Part shown: piece by piece, positions 1-12,300 of the stretch
How the letters are laid out: every line of letters starts with the position of its first letter
Position numbering within the stretch: position 1 is the first letter of the stretch
Source: Gonium pectorale
Lineage: Eukaryota; Chlorophyta; Chlorophyceae; Chlamydomonadales; Volvocaceae
Assembly: GCA_001584585.1 (NCBI GenBank)
Contig: LSYV01000004.1
Coordinates: 2,841,242 to 2,905,241, forward strand
Length of the DNA stretch: 64,000 nucleotides
Direction of reading: 5' to 3'
Made by a program: the position numbers and the translations under genes
Notes under the pieces: model-generated
The model's database searches: none
Told to the model about the DNA's origin: nothing
What the model saw: only the letters and a program-made list of their open reading frames with translations

Positions 1-437
1 ATTCTGTGACTTTGCGGCTGCAAGCCGCACAAAATGTGCCCGCCCCCGAGGCGCCCCTTGGGCAAGACTCGAGCGGCTGAGACGTTCGCTTGGATGCACC
101 ACACATGGCGGCACACGGCGCCAGCAGCCGCATACGACTGCCGTCCCTTGAAATGAGTGCGTTCTGTTTTGACTTCAAGGACCCGCGGGTCAGCGGCTCT
201 GAGGCGCAAGCCAACGGCTTATTCTGTGACTTTGCGGGTGCAAGCCGCACAAAATGTGCCCGCCCCCGAGGCGCCCCTTGGGCAAGACTCGAGCGGCTGA
301 GACGTTCGCTTGGATGCACCACACATGGCGGCACACGGCGCCAGCCGCCGCACACGACTGCCGTCCCTTGAAATGACTGCGTTCTGTTTTGACTTCAAGG
401 ACCCGCGGGTCAGCGGCTCTGAGGCGCAAGCCTACGG
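1..437. repeat. 220-bp tandem repeat, two copies, left edge
   Basis: Bases 1-220 are repeated at 221-437 with only a few substitutions (for example gcggctg against gcgggtg near the start of the unit, and agcagccgcat against agccgccgcac further in). The second copy breaks down after gaggcgcaagcc. The window begins inside or at the start of the array, so more copies may lie to the left. No convincing coding frame was found; the ORFs across it are GC-driven. Confidence 0.9.
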
Positions 438-1191
438 GGCAAGCCCATAAAGCTACGCCATCCAGCAAAGCCCCACAATCACGCACTTGCTATGCCAACC
501 ACAAACCACAAATTTGCGGCGGCCAGCCAAGCAAGGCATTACAGCGCCCGACGGCATTGAATCTCAGAGTAGGTCAGTCCGGCGCAACTCTACACAGCTA
601 GCGCCTTAGTACGACATCTTTCACACTGTGCGCCCGCTGACCCACCACGAACCCTAAACACCGCACCCACACCGGTCCGGCCAAACCCGCTCAGGGGAGA
701 AGCCTAACTAGATGTGAGGGGGGGCGGGAGGAAAGAGTACGGCACAGCAGCAGAAAAAATGGAGTGCCAACGTGCCAGCTGAAACCCCCGGCCTGCCCCC
801 TCGCTCCTCTGCCCGGCCTCCTGTCCCTCATGACAATGAAGCCCACGCACAGTATGTACAGCATGTCTGCGCCCACCCTCTGGAAGCACCACGTTGCTCG
901 GTGCTTGGGTGACGTATGGATGTGCACTTGCATTAGGTTTGTCGGTGAGAACCGGGCCACTTCAAGCCAGGATAAGGCGCATGAGAATAATCACCACAGC
1001 TGCAGCAGACACCACATCTATCACCCTCTTGAGTGGCCACCATCCCCCCAGCAATCAGTCCGTGCAGGCAGGCAGCACTCCAGGCTGGTGCCTTGACTGT
1101 CGCCACCACCAACTGCTCACTCCGTCATGCATCATCGTCTCATGAATCACCAATCATCTGGGCGTCCAAGGTAGTCTTCATCATCGGAGGG
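438..1191. other. intergenic / 3' flank of the RNase III-like gene
   Basis: No gene recognised. It should hold the 3' UTR of the minus-strand gene ending at 1192. A TGTAA motif, the usual volvocine polyadenylation signal, reads on the minus strand at 539-543, but that is about 650 bases past the stop, so its use is uncertain. Confidence 0.4.
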
Positions 1192-2397
1192 TCACTGGTC
1201 CCAGGTGGTAACGTAGGCCTCACCTGGGCCACAAGGCGTCAGGCACTTGAAAATCAGGTTGTGACTGCCCGTTTCAGCGCCCGTAATCAAGTCATATGGG
1301 TCCACGCCGCGTGAGCGTAGCGTGTACTCTCTGCCTGGATTGGCGCTGTACCACGCGCTCACAGTGTCCATCAGGTGGCTCACGGTGAGCAGTCCCCCAG
1401 GCGGCGGAGTCACAGTGGATCTCGTGAGCGTGCCCGTGGGAATGTGCAGCACCTTCACCTGCTCCGGCCGCACTATGAGCGCCTGCAGGTGCTGCTGGGT
1501 CAGCTTTCTTTGTGGGGCATCCCGGTCCTTGGCGGGGTTCCGCAGCGTGGCGTGAGTTGAACTGTAGGGCACCAACCAGGAAAGCTCAGCACCATCGCTG
1601 AACCTGTTCACGACCGCATCAAAGCTGATGGCTGCCTCCACCTTCCCCTGCTGTTGCGTCAAGGCTCTGTCCTGCTGCTGCTGCGGCTGCTGCTGCACGA
1701 TAGCCGGTGGGCCCTGCGGGGGCAGACCAGGCCCAACAGCGGCAGGCACAGCAGAGGCAGTGGCACCAGGCACGGGGCCCAGGCACTCGCCCAGCAGGGC
1801 GGCCAGCCACCACCTGCAGGCGGCGTGGCCAAGGTCGGTGTACACCGCCCCCACGAGCGCCTCAAAGCAGTTGGCCAGCAGCTCCTTGTTCGTCCTGCCC
1901 CCCGCCCGCTCCAGGTTGGCGTCGATCAGCAGCTTCTTGTGCCAGCCCATGTTCAGCATGAGGCGCCCCAGCGACTCGTTGCACACGATGCTGGCACGCA
2001 TGCTGGAAAGCTTCCCGATCGTGCAGTCCTCTGTCTGCCCGGGATGGCGCTCGAGCAGCAGGTCTGTGACTAGCAGCTGCAGCACGGAGTCGCCCAGCCA
2101 CTCCAGCATTAGGTTGGACTCGGGCTGTAGGGGCACCCACCCGCTCTCCGGGGGCTGGTTGAGCCCCCTCTGGTGGGTGCGCAGCCACTGCTCGTGGTTG
2201 CGCAGGCAGAAGCTGCTGTGCACGAACGCGCGCTGGTACACTCCCAGGTCCCTGGGCCGCAGGTCCCACGGGAACTGCGGGTTGCCCTGCTGCAGCAACT
2301 CCAGCGCGTCCACCTCCCTGAGCTGCAAGTTATGTTGGTTGTAGGGTGATGCCGTCGCCGCTCCACGCCTTCTAAAGGCTATGGTTGGGATTTTCAT
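1192..2397 (-). CDS. RNase III-fold protein with incomplete catalytic acids
   Basis: Single-exon ORF of 401 aa. Residues about 50-205 carry an RNase III endonuclease-type domain: the signature helix reads LEWLGDSVL (E99, D103) and the second metal-binding helix reads CFEALVGAVYTD (E179). Bacterial RNase III has four metal-binding acids. Here the equivalents of E. coli E38 and D114 appear to be L96 and N176, so only two of four remain. A Gln-rich linker follows (about 235-250), then about 150 residues that do not look like a standard dsRNA-binding domain. Family knowledge: such altered RNase III folds occur in organelle ribosomal proteins (mL44-like) as well as in true nucleases. The short basic N-terminus could be an organelle transit peptide (inference). 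The start at 2397 is the first ATG of the frame. The gene is divergent from the gene starting at 2621. Confidence 0.8.
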   Translation of the reverse strand: MKIPTIAFRRRGAATASPYNQHNLQLREVDALELLQQGNPQFPWDLRPRDLGVYQRAFVHSSFCLRNHEQWLRTHQRGLNQPPESGWVPLQPESNLMLEWLGDSVLQLLVTDLLLERHPGQTEDCTIGKLSSMRASIVCNESLGRLMLNMGWHKKLLIDANLERAGGRTNKELLANCFEALVGAVYTDLGHAACRWWLAALLGECLGPVPGATASAVPAAVGPGLPPQGPPAIVQQQPQQQQDRALTQQQGKVEAAISFDAVVNRFSDGAELSWLVPYSSTHATLRNPAKDRDAPQRKLTQQHLQALIVRPEQVKVLHIPTGTLTRSTVTPPPGGLLTVSHLMDTVSAWYSANPGREYTLRSRGVDPYDLITGAETGSHNLIFKCLTPCGPGEAYVTTWDQ

Positions 2398-2620
2398 TGT
2401 TCAGATGTTACGTCTTGGAGCGATACCCCCGCATTGAACTTATTTCACTCCAGTCCCACTTGCACTCCCACACGGGCTTGGCGTGTGGATTAAGCCCGTG
2501 TGGATTTCGGATCGACGCACCGTTTGCCGTTTGCCGTGGCGTGCGCTTTATGATATACTAATAAAACGGTGGACGATACAACTAATAAATACAACCGATT
2601 GACGCAACAGCGTGCCTCGA
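2398..2620. promoter_or_regulatory. 223-bp shared divergent promoter region
   Basis: This interval separates the two divergent start codons at 2397 (minus) and 2621 (plus). It is clearly more AT-rich than its surroundings, including an A/T-rich tract around 2550-2595. It must contain both 5' UTRs and both core promoters. No TATA box could be assigned to one gene. Confidence 0.5.
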
Positions 2621-3708
2621 ATGGAAGAGCAGCAGACGCGGTCTTTTCAGAGCTGGTGTTGGTCGTTGCTCGCACAGCTGCACAAAGGTAATAGAGTTGA
2701 AACAAGGACGAATACACATACCCCAAACAATACCGGCACACCTGGCGCATTTCGCCTTGCTCAGGCTGGTTGTGGTTCGACAAGTGGGGCGGCTGGCTCA
2801 TTGGGCTCGACAACTCAAAATATCAATGGGCTGTGGCGGAGTACCAGCTGCAGAAGCAGGAGGTGAGCGGTTTCCGCAACGCATGAGCCAACCACTTTCG
2901 CCGGGGCGTCGTAGTAGGCAGCAGAATCCCCGACATGTGCTACGTACCCAAATCTGCACAGGAGGAGCGCGAGGTGGCAGCACGCCTTTACGAAGAGGTG
3001 GGTTTGGCGGAGGGGTCATGACCGAACCCGTCACCATGGCTCGGTGCGTTGTTGGCACGGCTCCTGACCGCGACCACCGGCATTGGGATCATGTAGTTCG
3101 GGCTTCATGCGTTGTGTCCCGCCTCCCTTTGCTCCGTCCCCCAAGCTGGGGGCTGGGAGGAGCCCGGGACCAGCATGGCCTGGGCTGGCTTCATGCTGTG
3201 GAAAGCAGCGAGTGACTGTTGGGGCGGCTGCGGAATGAGCGCCATGCCAAGGCCGCGCGGCAGCGCCGCGCCTTTACGGACTGCCCATGGCGCCTGGCAA
3301 TCGGGGACCCACTCCTGGGGCACAACAATCCTGAAAACGTCCGAGTCTGTCAGTGTTTCCTTTTCAGCGACTGCCACAGGCGCCCTGCCATGTTGGCCTG
3401 GCGTGTGCGCCGTCATCCCACAGGTCCCGTGCCGCCCGCCATGCCCTGTCCACCGACACAGCCGCGCGCCCATCGAGAGCCGTTAGCCACCAGCCGATCC
3501 TCCTCTCGTCCCCCTCCCCCATCCCGCGCCGCAGAACGCGGTCCAGCAGAACATGGAGGAGGGCGGGACTGCTGCGCCAGAGACGGGGCCCGAGGCGCGG
3601 AGCGGCCCCAGCTCCACAGCCGGCCAAAGCGGCCCGGGCGGCTCCAGCGGGAGCGGACCGGGCCAGCTGGAAATGACCGGCCCGCGCAGCAACACCATTG
3701 AACGGTAG
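2621..3708 (+). CDS. small four-exon gene, unknown function, coiled-coil-like
   Basis: Proposed exons are 2621-2687, 2765-2862, 2962-2997 and 3535-3708, giving 124 aa in phase. Introns 1-3 start with GTAATA, GTGAGC and GTGGGT, and all end in CAG. The N-terminus is Trp-rich (WLWFDKWGGWLIGLD). A charged, probably helical stretch follows (AEYQLQKQE, EEREVAARLYEE, NAVQQNMEEG), and the tail is a low-complexity Gly/Ser/Pro region ending in NTIER. Exon 1, exon 2 and the last exon are convincing; the third exon is short. An alternative model would add an exon at about 3240-3404 (frame with RHAKAARQRRAF), which is also open and in phase. The family is not recognised and no function is proposed. Confidence 0.5.
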
Positions 3709-6306
3709 CAAAAGGTGTGCTTTCATTCCAATGTACTGAATGGCAGGCAGCAGCCGGCTTCGACGTCTGGGTTTGGACGGCTGGGCTTCTGGTGGCGTGG
3801 GTTGATGGAGGGCCCTCCCATCGGGCGGCCCGGGGGCGTGCCGTGTGCGCGCCGTCCGCGTGCCTGCCGGAGCTGCGTCGGCCTTCTCGCTTTCGTTGTA
3901 CAGCTGCACGGTTCCCACTTGGGGGCCATGTGAGGGCGCGTGCCGGGACGGACTGGTGGCTCGTTGGGTGGGCGGGACACTGTATGCGTGTGGGGGGGGG
4001 GATGCCGCACGTGCCGCGTCGTGCGCCCCTTTTGAGGCGTTTTAAGGTGCTGGCCCGGAAACTGGGTGTGGGTGGCGGCATTAAGTGGGAAGGGCAGGGA
4101 GTAGCTGGCACCAAGGTGCGGGGAGGCGTGGCCTTGGGGGCGCGGCCTTGGGCCAGGGGCAAAAAGGAGGAGTACGCTGTGATTGTACGTCCATCGTTGC
4201 GGCGGTGGCATGGGAATGATTGAGCGTCGTTTGGTCGCTGTGTGAACATTGTCTACTTACGTATGCGCATATGATGATGGGGGTCCCAAGTGCGGGGGTG
4301 CTACTACCCGCAATGTGGATGTGCTCAGGAGCAAGATGAAAAACTCTTGCTGTGTGGAAGGGGAAGGGCCGAACGGCTCGCAGCGACTGATGTTTGAGGC
4401 CTCCGAGCTGGTGTAGCGCCTCGCTGTGATACGTACATGAAGGAACCTGCACATCGCCTGAGGTGCAGTACAGGCATGCCGTATGCCCTTGCATCCGAGC
4501 TGCTGCCCTGGCTTGGTGCGGGCAGGACCCGTGTGCTTAATCACGCCGCGCGCTGCTGCGATGGCGGCGCGCAGGCGCTGCTAGCCGTGCCTGCTAAACG
4601 CGCACCGGATGCGGCGCAAGGCGCTCGCGTTGCGAGGTACGGCGGGCGCCTCGCAGCGGGCGGGCACTGACGCAGGGCGGCGCAGAGGGGCGGACGGCGG
4701 CACTGCGCATACTCCAGCAAGGGACCGAACGGGACCGGGCGTGAGGTGCGGACGCACGGCCCGCGCGGCGGCGCTCCGGTGGCGCTTTGGTCGTGTGTGC
4801 GTCCGGTGGCGGCGGGGCCAAGGAGTGCGAGCCGCTGCGTTTGTGGGCATGGTGGGCTAGCGGCCGGCAGGGGGCGTGATCTCCAACGAACGAGAGAATA
4901 ACGAGCCAACCCGCAGCTCTCGGCCTCTTGCTGCTTGCAGCGCACCCGACAGCACCGGTAGGCAGGGCGGCACTGGTGGTGTTGCGGCCTGGGCGCCTGG
5001 CGCCTTGGTGCGGCGTGTGCGTGTGGCGTTGCCGGGGCTCTTATGGGTGCAGGCAAGCGACCACGGGGGCCCGTATGGCCAGCCGAAAAGCAGGTGCCTC
5101 TCCGGGGCATGCAGACGGGCAGGCGGGCGCCAGGAACTTAAACAGTCCGTCTGCAGCGCTACACCCCTGTGCTCTTTGGACGAAGCCTGTAGAGCTAATC
5201 AACATACCGGTACATCTTGGGTGGAGCATCCCCATGCAGTTGGCACAGGCACCCGCAAGAGACGGGGCTTGCTGGCGGGGGTGTGGGCTGCTCGCTGGCT
5301 GCCCAGCAGCTGACCTGGAATGCGCTGACCCCCCCGTTGTTGCGACGTGATTTGTCTTGGAGCGTGCATGTGTGTGGCCTGGCCCAGGAAGCGGGAACTA
5401 ACGAATATGCACGCACACTATCACAACCTCATGTTTGGTCCATGATCTCAGCACGCACCAACCACGCACACCAGCGAGCGATGCGCACTTGTCGCCACGC
5501 ACTTGTCGCCTTCGCATCCCATCACCCACGCCGGAGTCTCATGGGGTTGGCGGCCATGTCGGGTCCGGCGAACCCTTACTGTGTCGGGCGAAGTGATGGT
5601 TCTGCCCAAGTGCCTCAAGACACAAGTGCCGAGATACACGCGCAGAAGGGGCCCCCACCAAGCAGCGAATCGCCCTGGCACACTCATGGCCATTTGGCAG
5701 AGTCGTTGATTGAGTTTGCGGCCCCCGTGGAAAGCTCATTCGCCGCCACCGGCCCCTTCACCCGCCGCCGCGCGCTCTGAGTCGGGCACCGTTGGTGCCT
5801 TACTTCACATGCACGGCGCCAGTTACGGTGGTCCAGGGCGATGCCTCCAGGGGGTCCGACTCCCGCACGGATGCTCCGTCGCAGTCGCCACGCGCACATT
5901 GCCCGTGCCCTCAGCGCCTGGGTGCCTCACCAGGTCAACACCCGTTCACCTCATCCCATTCCAAGACAGCCTCGCCATGGCGCGATCCCATCCCCAATCC
6001 CGCGGGCACTCATACCCGTACTGTGCCCGCATGCCCGCACTGCCGCACGGAACAAAGTGACATTGCGCAGGACAACCGCGCCTCCCTGCCAGCAGCCCTT
6101 CGCTCTACGATGCGGGCACCGATTAACTGTATACGGTACACACACAAAAAAACACACGCGCATCCCATCGCTCGTAGCCCAACAGCCCGCCTGCCCTGCT
6201 GAGCCCTAATCCGAATGTCCCTCAGCCACGCCGTCATGGCACCTCGCCGGGTGAGCCCTCCAGAGGGAGTATGTCGGCAGGAATTCAGCAGATACAAGCT
6301 CGCTCG
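3709..6306. other. 2.6-kb stretch with no supported gene
   Basis: It lies between convergent transcription units (plus gene ending 3708, minus gene ending 6307) and should contain both 3' UTRs. Many long frames are open on both strands, but none shows a recognisable domain or a consistent splice chain. No tRNA, rRNA or repeat array was seen. Confidence 0.4.
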
Positions 6307-9300
6307 CTACGCGGCCATCAGGGGCGCAGGCGGGGTCCCGAGCCACAGGGGGTGCAGGTCCAGGCCGCTGCGCAGCGCCAGCAGCCCCGCAGGCTCCTCC
6401 ATCAGCTCCGCCGCCTCCGGTGCCTCCGTCGCCGCCGCGGCGCCGTCGGCGGCAGCCGCGCCGCCGTCGACGGCCATCGCCGTCGGCTCGTCCGCCGACT
6501 CCTTCACCTCCGTCTCTGCCTCCGCTGCGCCGGCGGCGGCGGCGGCCTTCTTGGCGGCGCCCATGGGACCGTGCGGCCGCACGTGCACCGCCAGTTTTCG
6601 CCGCTGGCTGCCGGCGGCGCCGTCGCTAGCGCCGTCGCCGGCTGCTGCTGCGGAGGGCGGCATCAGGTAGCGCGCGAAGGTGTCGTACACGTCGTCCACC
6701 GTGACGCTGGCCAGCGCCGCCACCTCGAGCTCGCGGCTGAGGAAGTCGTACCTGTGTTTACGACAGTGCAGATGGAACGGGCGGTACGTTTAAACCATGT
6801 ACCGCACAGCTCTTTTTTGCATGTACGGCAGGTACGGTATGCTTTGATAAGAGCGCGCGTGCTGCCCTCCTTCCTTCCTTCTCCGGCCACCGTCTTAGCA
6901 ACGGCGCGGCGCGGCAGCCGCGCCGCATGCGCAAAGCCGCTCCCTCCTGCCCTCCCGCTCCCACCTCTGGCTGGAGATGTGCTCCCATTGCCGGCCCGCC
7001 TCCTCCACCAGGCTGCGGTCGCGCTGCATCTTGGCGCTCACCACCGCCGCCGCCTGCGTGGCCAGCTCCGCGGGCGTCATGGCCCGCAGGCGGGGGCCCT
7101 GCGCCGCCAGGAAGGCCTCCACGCAGGCGTCGAGGTGCTCGGGGGGATGGCTGCGGGGCGGACGGGGAGGAGGGCAGTCAGGCACTTTGCGAGGGCGACA
7201 GCAGGGGAAGGGACTTCAAGGCAAGCCTTTTGCGCTGCTGTGGCAGCGCCGAGCGTGGGCAAGGGCGTCCGCCCCGCAGTCGTCAACCGCCCGCCCCGCA
7301 GTCGTCAACCGCCCTTCCGCTCGGTCTGGGTCCGGCCGTAACACCCACTGCACCCGCCCCACACCCAGCACCTCCCAACTGCCATTCCGCCCCTGCCGCT
7401 GCGACCCCCTCTTACCCGTCCACCCCGGCGCGCGTTGCCGCCCGCAACTCACCGTGCCGACACGACCTGGATGCAGAAGCTGCTCACCCCCGCCGTCAGC
7501 CGGGTGCCGCTGTACACGCTGTACCCCAGCTGCTGCTTGGTGCGGAGCGTGTCGTAGCAGGGCTCGTACAGGATCTGTACGGCCCGGCCAAGTACGAACG
7601 CACGGGCGGGTATGTCAGTAGAGAGGGGGGCATGAGAGGGCCTGCGGACGCGGGGGGGGGGCGGCGGCGACAAGGGTGAAAAATCACTTGAGGCCTTTGA
7701 AACCCCTGCGGCAGTGGCGCTGGACACCGGCACCCAGTTTACCGTGTTTCCTCCTGCGCCCAGGCCTCCTACGGACCCGGCGAGACGGCACAGACTTGCA
7801 CATCGCCTTCGCCCCAACCCCACCCCGTTCAGCCCCTTCAGCACGGGCGCAATGTGATGTCCTCACCCTTCAAACCCCTAACCCACCCCCACACACGAGC
7901 ACACCCACCTGGTCTATGAGGTCCAGCACGGCGCGGTCCCGTGGGTCGGTCGCGGGCCCCAACTGGTAGTACACCTCGAGCTGCGGTGGAGGGAGGGGTG
8001 GGGGGCGGTACGCGGGGTCATTGAAGAACACCTACAGGTGAGACGTACGGGTGTGGTGCCAGACGCAAACCGCAGGAGGCGCACATGGAAATATAGCATG
8101 CCCCCGGGAGACCCGTGGGTCAGCCCGATCGCCCGACAAGGCAGACTCAGCCCGGTGCGGTTGCTCGGCCCCACCCGACCAGCCCTCCCGCGCAGGCCAC
8201 AACGCGCACGCAGCCCCACACCTACCGGAACCGCGAGCCCACCGATCCGCAGGTCACATCGCCGCCTCTCCCCCTTCCCTTCGCGCAAAGGCCCGTCCAC
8301 ATCATGCACCCCCGATTCCCGGCCCTACAGCCAATCCAAAGCCCCCTCCCTCCCGCCCACCTCACCGCCGCATTCTCCTCCTTGGCGTTCTTGGCCCGCA
8401 GCCGCACCACCGTGCCCGCGTCCGCCACCTTGGCCGCCGCCGCCGCTGCCGCCGCCGCCGCCCGTTCCGCCAGCTCCTTTGCGGCGGGCAGCACCACGCA
8501 CTGGTCTCGCGTGCGCTCGTCCGCCGGCATGCAGCAGCCCGGGCCCAGCGCCGCCGCCAGGTCCTCCGCCAGCCGTACGGCGCCGCCGGCCGTCAGGTTG
8601 CCTGCCACGTAGGCCTCCACGTGGCAGCGGGACAGCAGGGTGGTGATGTACGGCCGCACGTCCTGCGGCGCCCACGGGGCGCAGGGGGAAGGGAGGTAAC
8701 GCAGTCGGTGCGCAAGCTGAGCGATGACCGACGACTGGGGTAGTGTATCTGTGCGGGGGAGAGGTAGCTGCGGCAACAAGCGAGAGCAAGGGTCCCATGG
8801 GAACGGGTCGGGCTGCAGCAGCATTTGGAGGGCGGGCGAACGGTGGGTGGGTGAGGTGAGAGTTGGATATGGAGCGAACGGTGGGTGGGTGGGTGAGGTG
8901 AGAGTTGGATATGGAGCGAACGGTGGGTGGGTGGGTGAGGTGAGAGTTGGATATGGAGACCGGGGCGTAACCCAAACCGGGGGGCGAGGCCGCCGAACGG
9001 GGAGAGCGCACACGCTAGCGCGCCCCCCGCGGAGCTCCCCCGACCCCGACCCCGGCCCCGGCCCCAGCCCCGCCCCATCGCTCAGCTTGCCCCGCGGGCC
9101 ACCGAACGTCGCGCCCCCAAGCCAACCCCCCATCCTCAACTCCCGCCCACCCAGCCGCATGGGGCACCCGCCCCACCTGCGGCGTGAGCGTCTCCATGGC
9201 CTCCAGTATGTGGTCGCAGTGCATGGCCCGCGAGCACAGCACGTACAGCCGCGAGTAGCTGGCGTGCTTGCCAACCTGCAGGGGGGGGGAGGGGCGGTGC

Positions 9301-12300
9301 GGGGGGCCGGGGTGGGGGGCACAGGGCCGGTCATTTGCGGGGTTGTGGAGGAGAGGAAAGACGCGCCAATACGGTACATCGGCGAACCCCCACGCCCCAC
9401 GCTGCAGTCGCGCCCATGCCAGGGTCCCCCCCCGCAAAACCCACCCACAAACCCCACCCCACACCCACCTCCATGTTCATGTTGCGGTACTTGCGCAGCA
9501 GCGCCTCCCGCACCGCCTCAAAGTGCTCCGCCAGCCAGGCCGCCCCGCCCGGCCCCGCTGTCCCCTCCGCCCCCAGCCCCGCCAGCTGCCCCGTCAGCCG
9601 CCCCAGCAGCGCCCCCAGCTTGTCGTTGAAGCCGTCCACGCGGAACTCGAGGCCTGCGGGCGGCCCCGGGGGGGAGGGTGGCGTGGTGGGTTGCTGGTGA
9701 TGGATGGCAAAAGGAAACGCGAGCGGGGGGCGGCGATGGGGGATGCCTGCTGCGAGACTGAGGACATGCGTAGGACATGCGCAGACGGCCTGGTAGCCAG
9801 CAGCAACCGCCCGTCCTGCGCCTCTCCTCAACACTGGTAGCCTCACCTCGACCACACACCAACAATTGCCAGCTCTGTTGCAGCATACCACGTCAAAACA
9901 CATGAGACGGCCCCGATTCCCGCTGCCCTTTGCTGCTACCTCCTGCACCAACGGCGCCCATCCACGAAACCTTCCCTTCCACGAAACCATGACCACGACC
10001 CTCTTCAACCCAACGGCGCCCGCTCCTTCCCTTGCATGGCACCAGACCATCACCCCCCTCCCCCGCCCCCTCACCCGCCAGGCCCTCGGGGCTGGTGTGA
10101 TAGTGCAGCCCCGCCACGTCCGCCAGGTAGGCGTCCTCGCGCAGCGCCTCCTCCAGCAGCCGCAGGCACAGGTGGCCGGTGGCGGCGACCCGCGGGTCGG
10201 TGTGCCCCGCCGGGCTGTACAGCCGCCAGTGCACCGCGGCGCGCGGGGTGCGGAAGGTGCGGTCGAGCTTGTGCCACAGCCGCAGGCCTTCGCCGGGCGT
10301 GGGGGAAAGGCGGTATGAGGGGTGGGGTTGCTACTCAGTCCGGTGGGGTAAACCCCCCTGCCGGGCGCGGGTGGGTGGGGGGGCGTGTACAGTGGAAATG
10401 CCGGGCACGGCAGACGGGCGCCGCCCGGGCACCACACGTCCTCCGTGTGACACACGCCGCGCTTGGCGCGTGCCGGGCTGCGTACGGCCGGGTATGTCGT
10501 ACGGATACACACAAGGCGAGCGCAAGGCGCGCACACAAGCCCCACTCCCCCGCGCAGCACGAGGCCCGCCCCCCCACCTGGCCGGTCCAGCAACATGTGT
10601 GGCGGCGTGGCGAGCAGCGAGGTGACCCCGGGCGGCAGCGCGGGCGCGGGACCGGCCTCGGGGGCGTCCGGGTCCTCACACCTGGGCCCGAGGGACGGAC
10701 ATCGGATGAGGGTTCGTAAGGGACGTAACGGGGTGGGCTTCCTTTCCGTGGCTTACGACAAAGGCGTGGCAGACTGCGGGCAAAGTGCAGTCGCCAGCGC
10801 CACCCACCCCAACACCGCGCCCCCTATCCACCTCCCCCTTTCCTCCGCCGGTGGCCACCCTCCGCCCCTGGGCGAACGCTGCTGGGTACGAGCCCCTCCC
10901 CAACAGACCGATGTCCTAAACGCGCCCCCTCCCCGAGCAAGCCCAAAAGGCCGGCTGCACCTGAGGCTGAAGTCCTCGGGCAGGTAGGGGTTCCGCGGGG
11001 GCATCCGCAGCTCGGGCAGCGGGGGCTGCTCCGCCCAGCCGCGACAGAGCGAGTCGGGGAGCTGCGCGGGAGTGGAGGCGGCGACGGGTGGGTGGGTAGC
11101 TTGTTAGGGCGAGGCGCGGATGGCGGGGATCGCGGAGCCGGAGCAGGCTATTTGGTGTTATTCCCGTATTCACCCCTGCCCCCTTCACCCGCCCTTCCTT
11201 CGGCCCCCTTTCGTGTGCGCCCCCCTCCACCTGCCTTACTTTCCACGACAACCCCCAAACCGCGTTCATCGCGCCGGCGGCGCTCACGCCGACTGGCACG
11301 TCCGGGCAATGTCCCCCGGAATCATGCCCGCGAATTCCCATCCCCACACCCCGCCTCCAACCTCCTTCCCCCCCCCCCCCGCACCTCCACCGCCTCCACC
11401 CCGCCTCCCCTCCCCGCCGCCTCCCCTCCCCGCTGCCTCCCCTCCCCGCCCCCCTGCCCCACCCTCACCTGCATGACCAGCACGTCCAGGCCGAACCAGG
11501 GCTCCGACTCGGACCGCACCTCGGCGCCCTCCGCAGCCGCCATGGACATCACAGAGGCCTTCACCTGCGCCCGGGGGTACCGGTAGTGGTGGGAAGGAAC
11601 GCGAGGAGACGGCCGAGGGCGTATCGGCACGCTGGAGCATTCGCTTAGCAGGGGTGGGGTAGAGCCCTGGGCGTTTGGGAATCATGTTTTGACGAGGACG
11701 TCATGCAAGCCACTGGGTTGAAGGGGTTGAAGGGGTTGAAGGGGAATGAACAACGAGAGGAGGGGGGTACGTGTCTGAGAAAAACACGGCGTGGCAGCGG
11801 GCGAGTGACGCATGTGTTTGGCATGTAGGGGGCATGAGGCATGGGGGCGGGGGGCTCTGGTCGGGAATAAAGAAGCTGCACTAACGGATCGCCGGCGAGA
11901 GCGCAAAGACCGTGTAGGGCATCGCAGCGCCGCCGCGATGGGGCGCGCTGACCTCGGTGAGAGAAGGAGAGGCCAACCGGCGCCAACCGCCCCAACCGCC
12001 AACCGCCCCAGCCCCCGCACCTCGTCGTACCGCTTGGTCATCAGGTCGATACGGAAGCAGGGCGACCAGCCGGCGGCGGCCGCCGGCTCACCCGAGCCGG
12101 CGCCCGTTGCGGTTGAGTCCGCTGCTCCCGGCGCGGCGGCGGCTGCGGGCGCCATGCGCTCCAGCAGACGCGCCACCAGGTCTGGCTGCCAGGACTCGTG
12201 GAGATAGTCGGCGACCAGGGTGTGGGCGGGGGCGGTGTGGTGCATGGCGCCTGGTGGGGGGGAGGGATGAGGGGAGGGGAGGGGAGGGGAGGGGAGGATG

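Noticed and set aside
3240..3404. Extra exon in the small gene at 2621-3708
   Set aside because: Open and in phase, but its acceptor (ATGAG) is poor and joining exon 3 straight to the last exon gives a smoother helical sequence. Kept only as an alternative.
3413..4249. Long overlapping ORFs on both strands downstream of the small gene
   Set aside because: Typical of high-GC DNA: all frames are Arg/Pro/Ala-rich and none has a domain or splice pattern.
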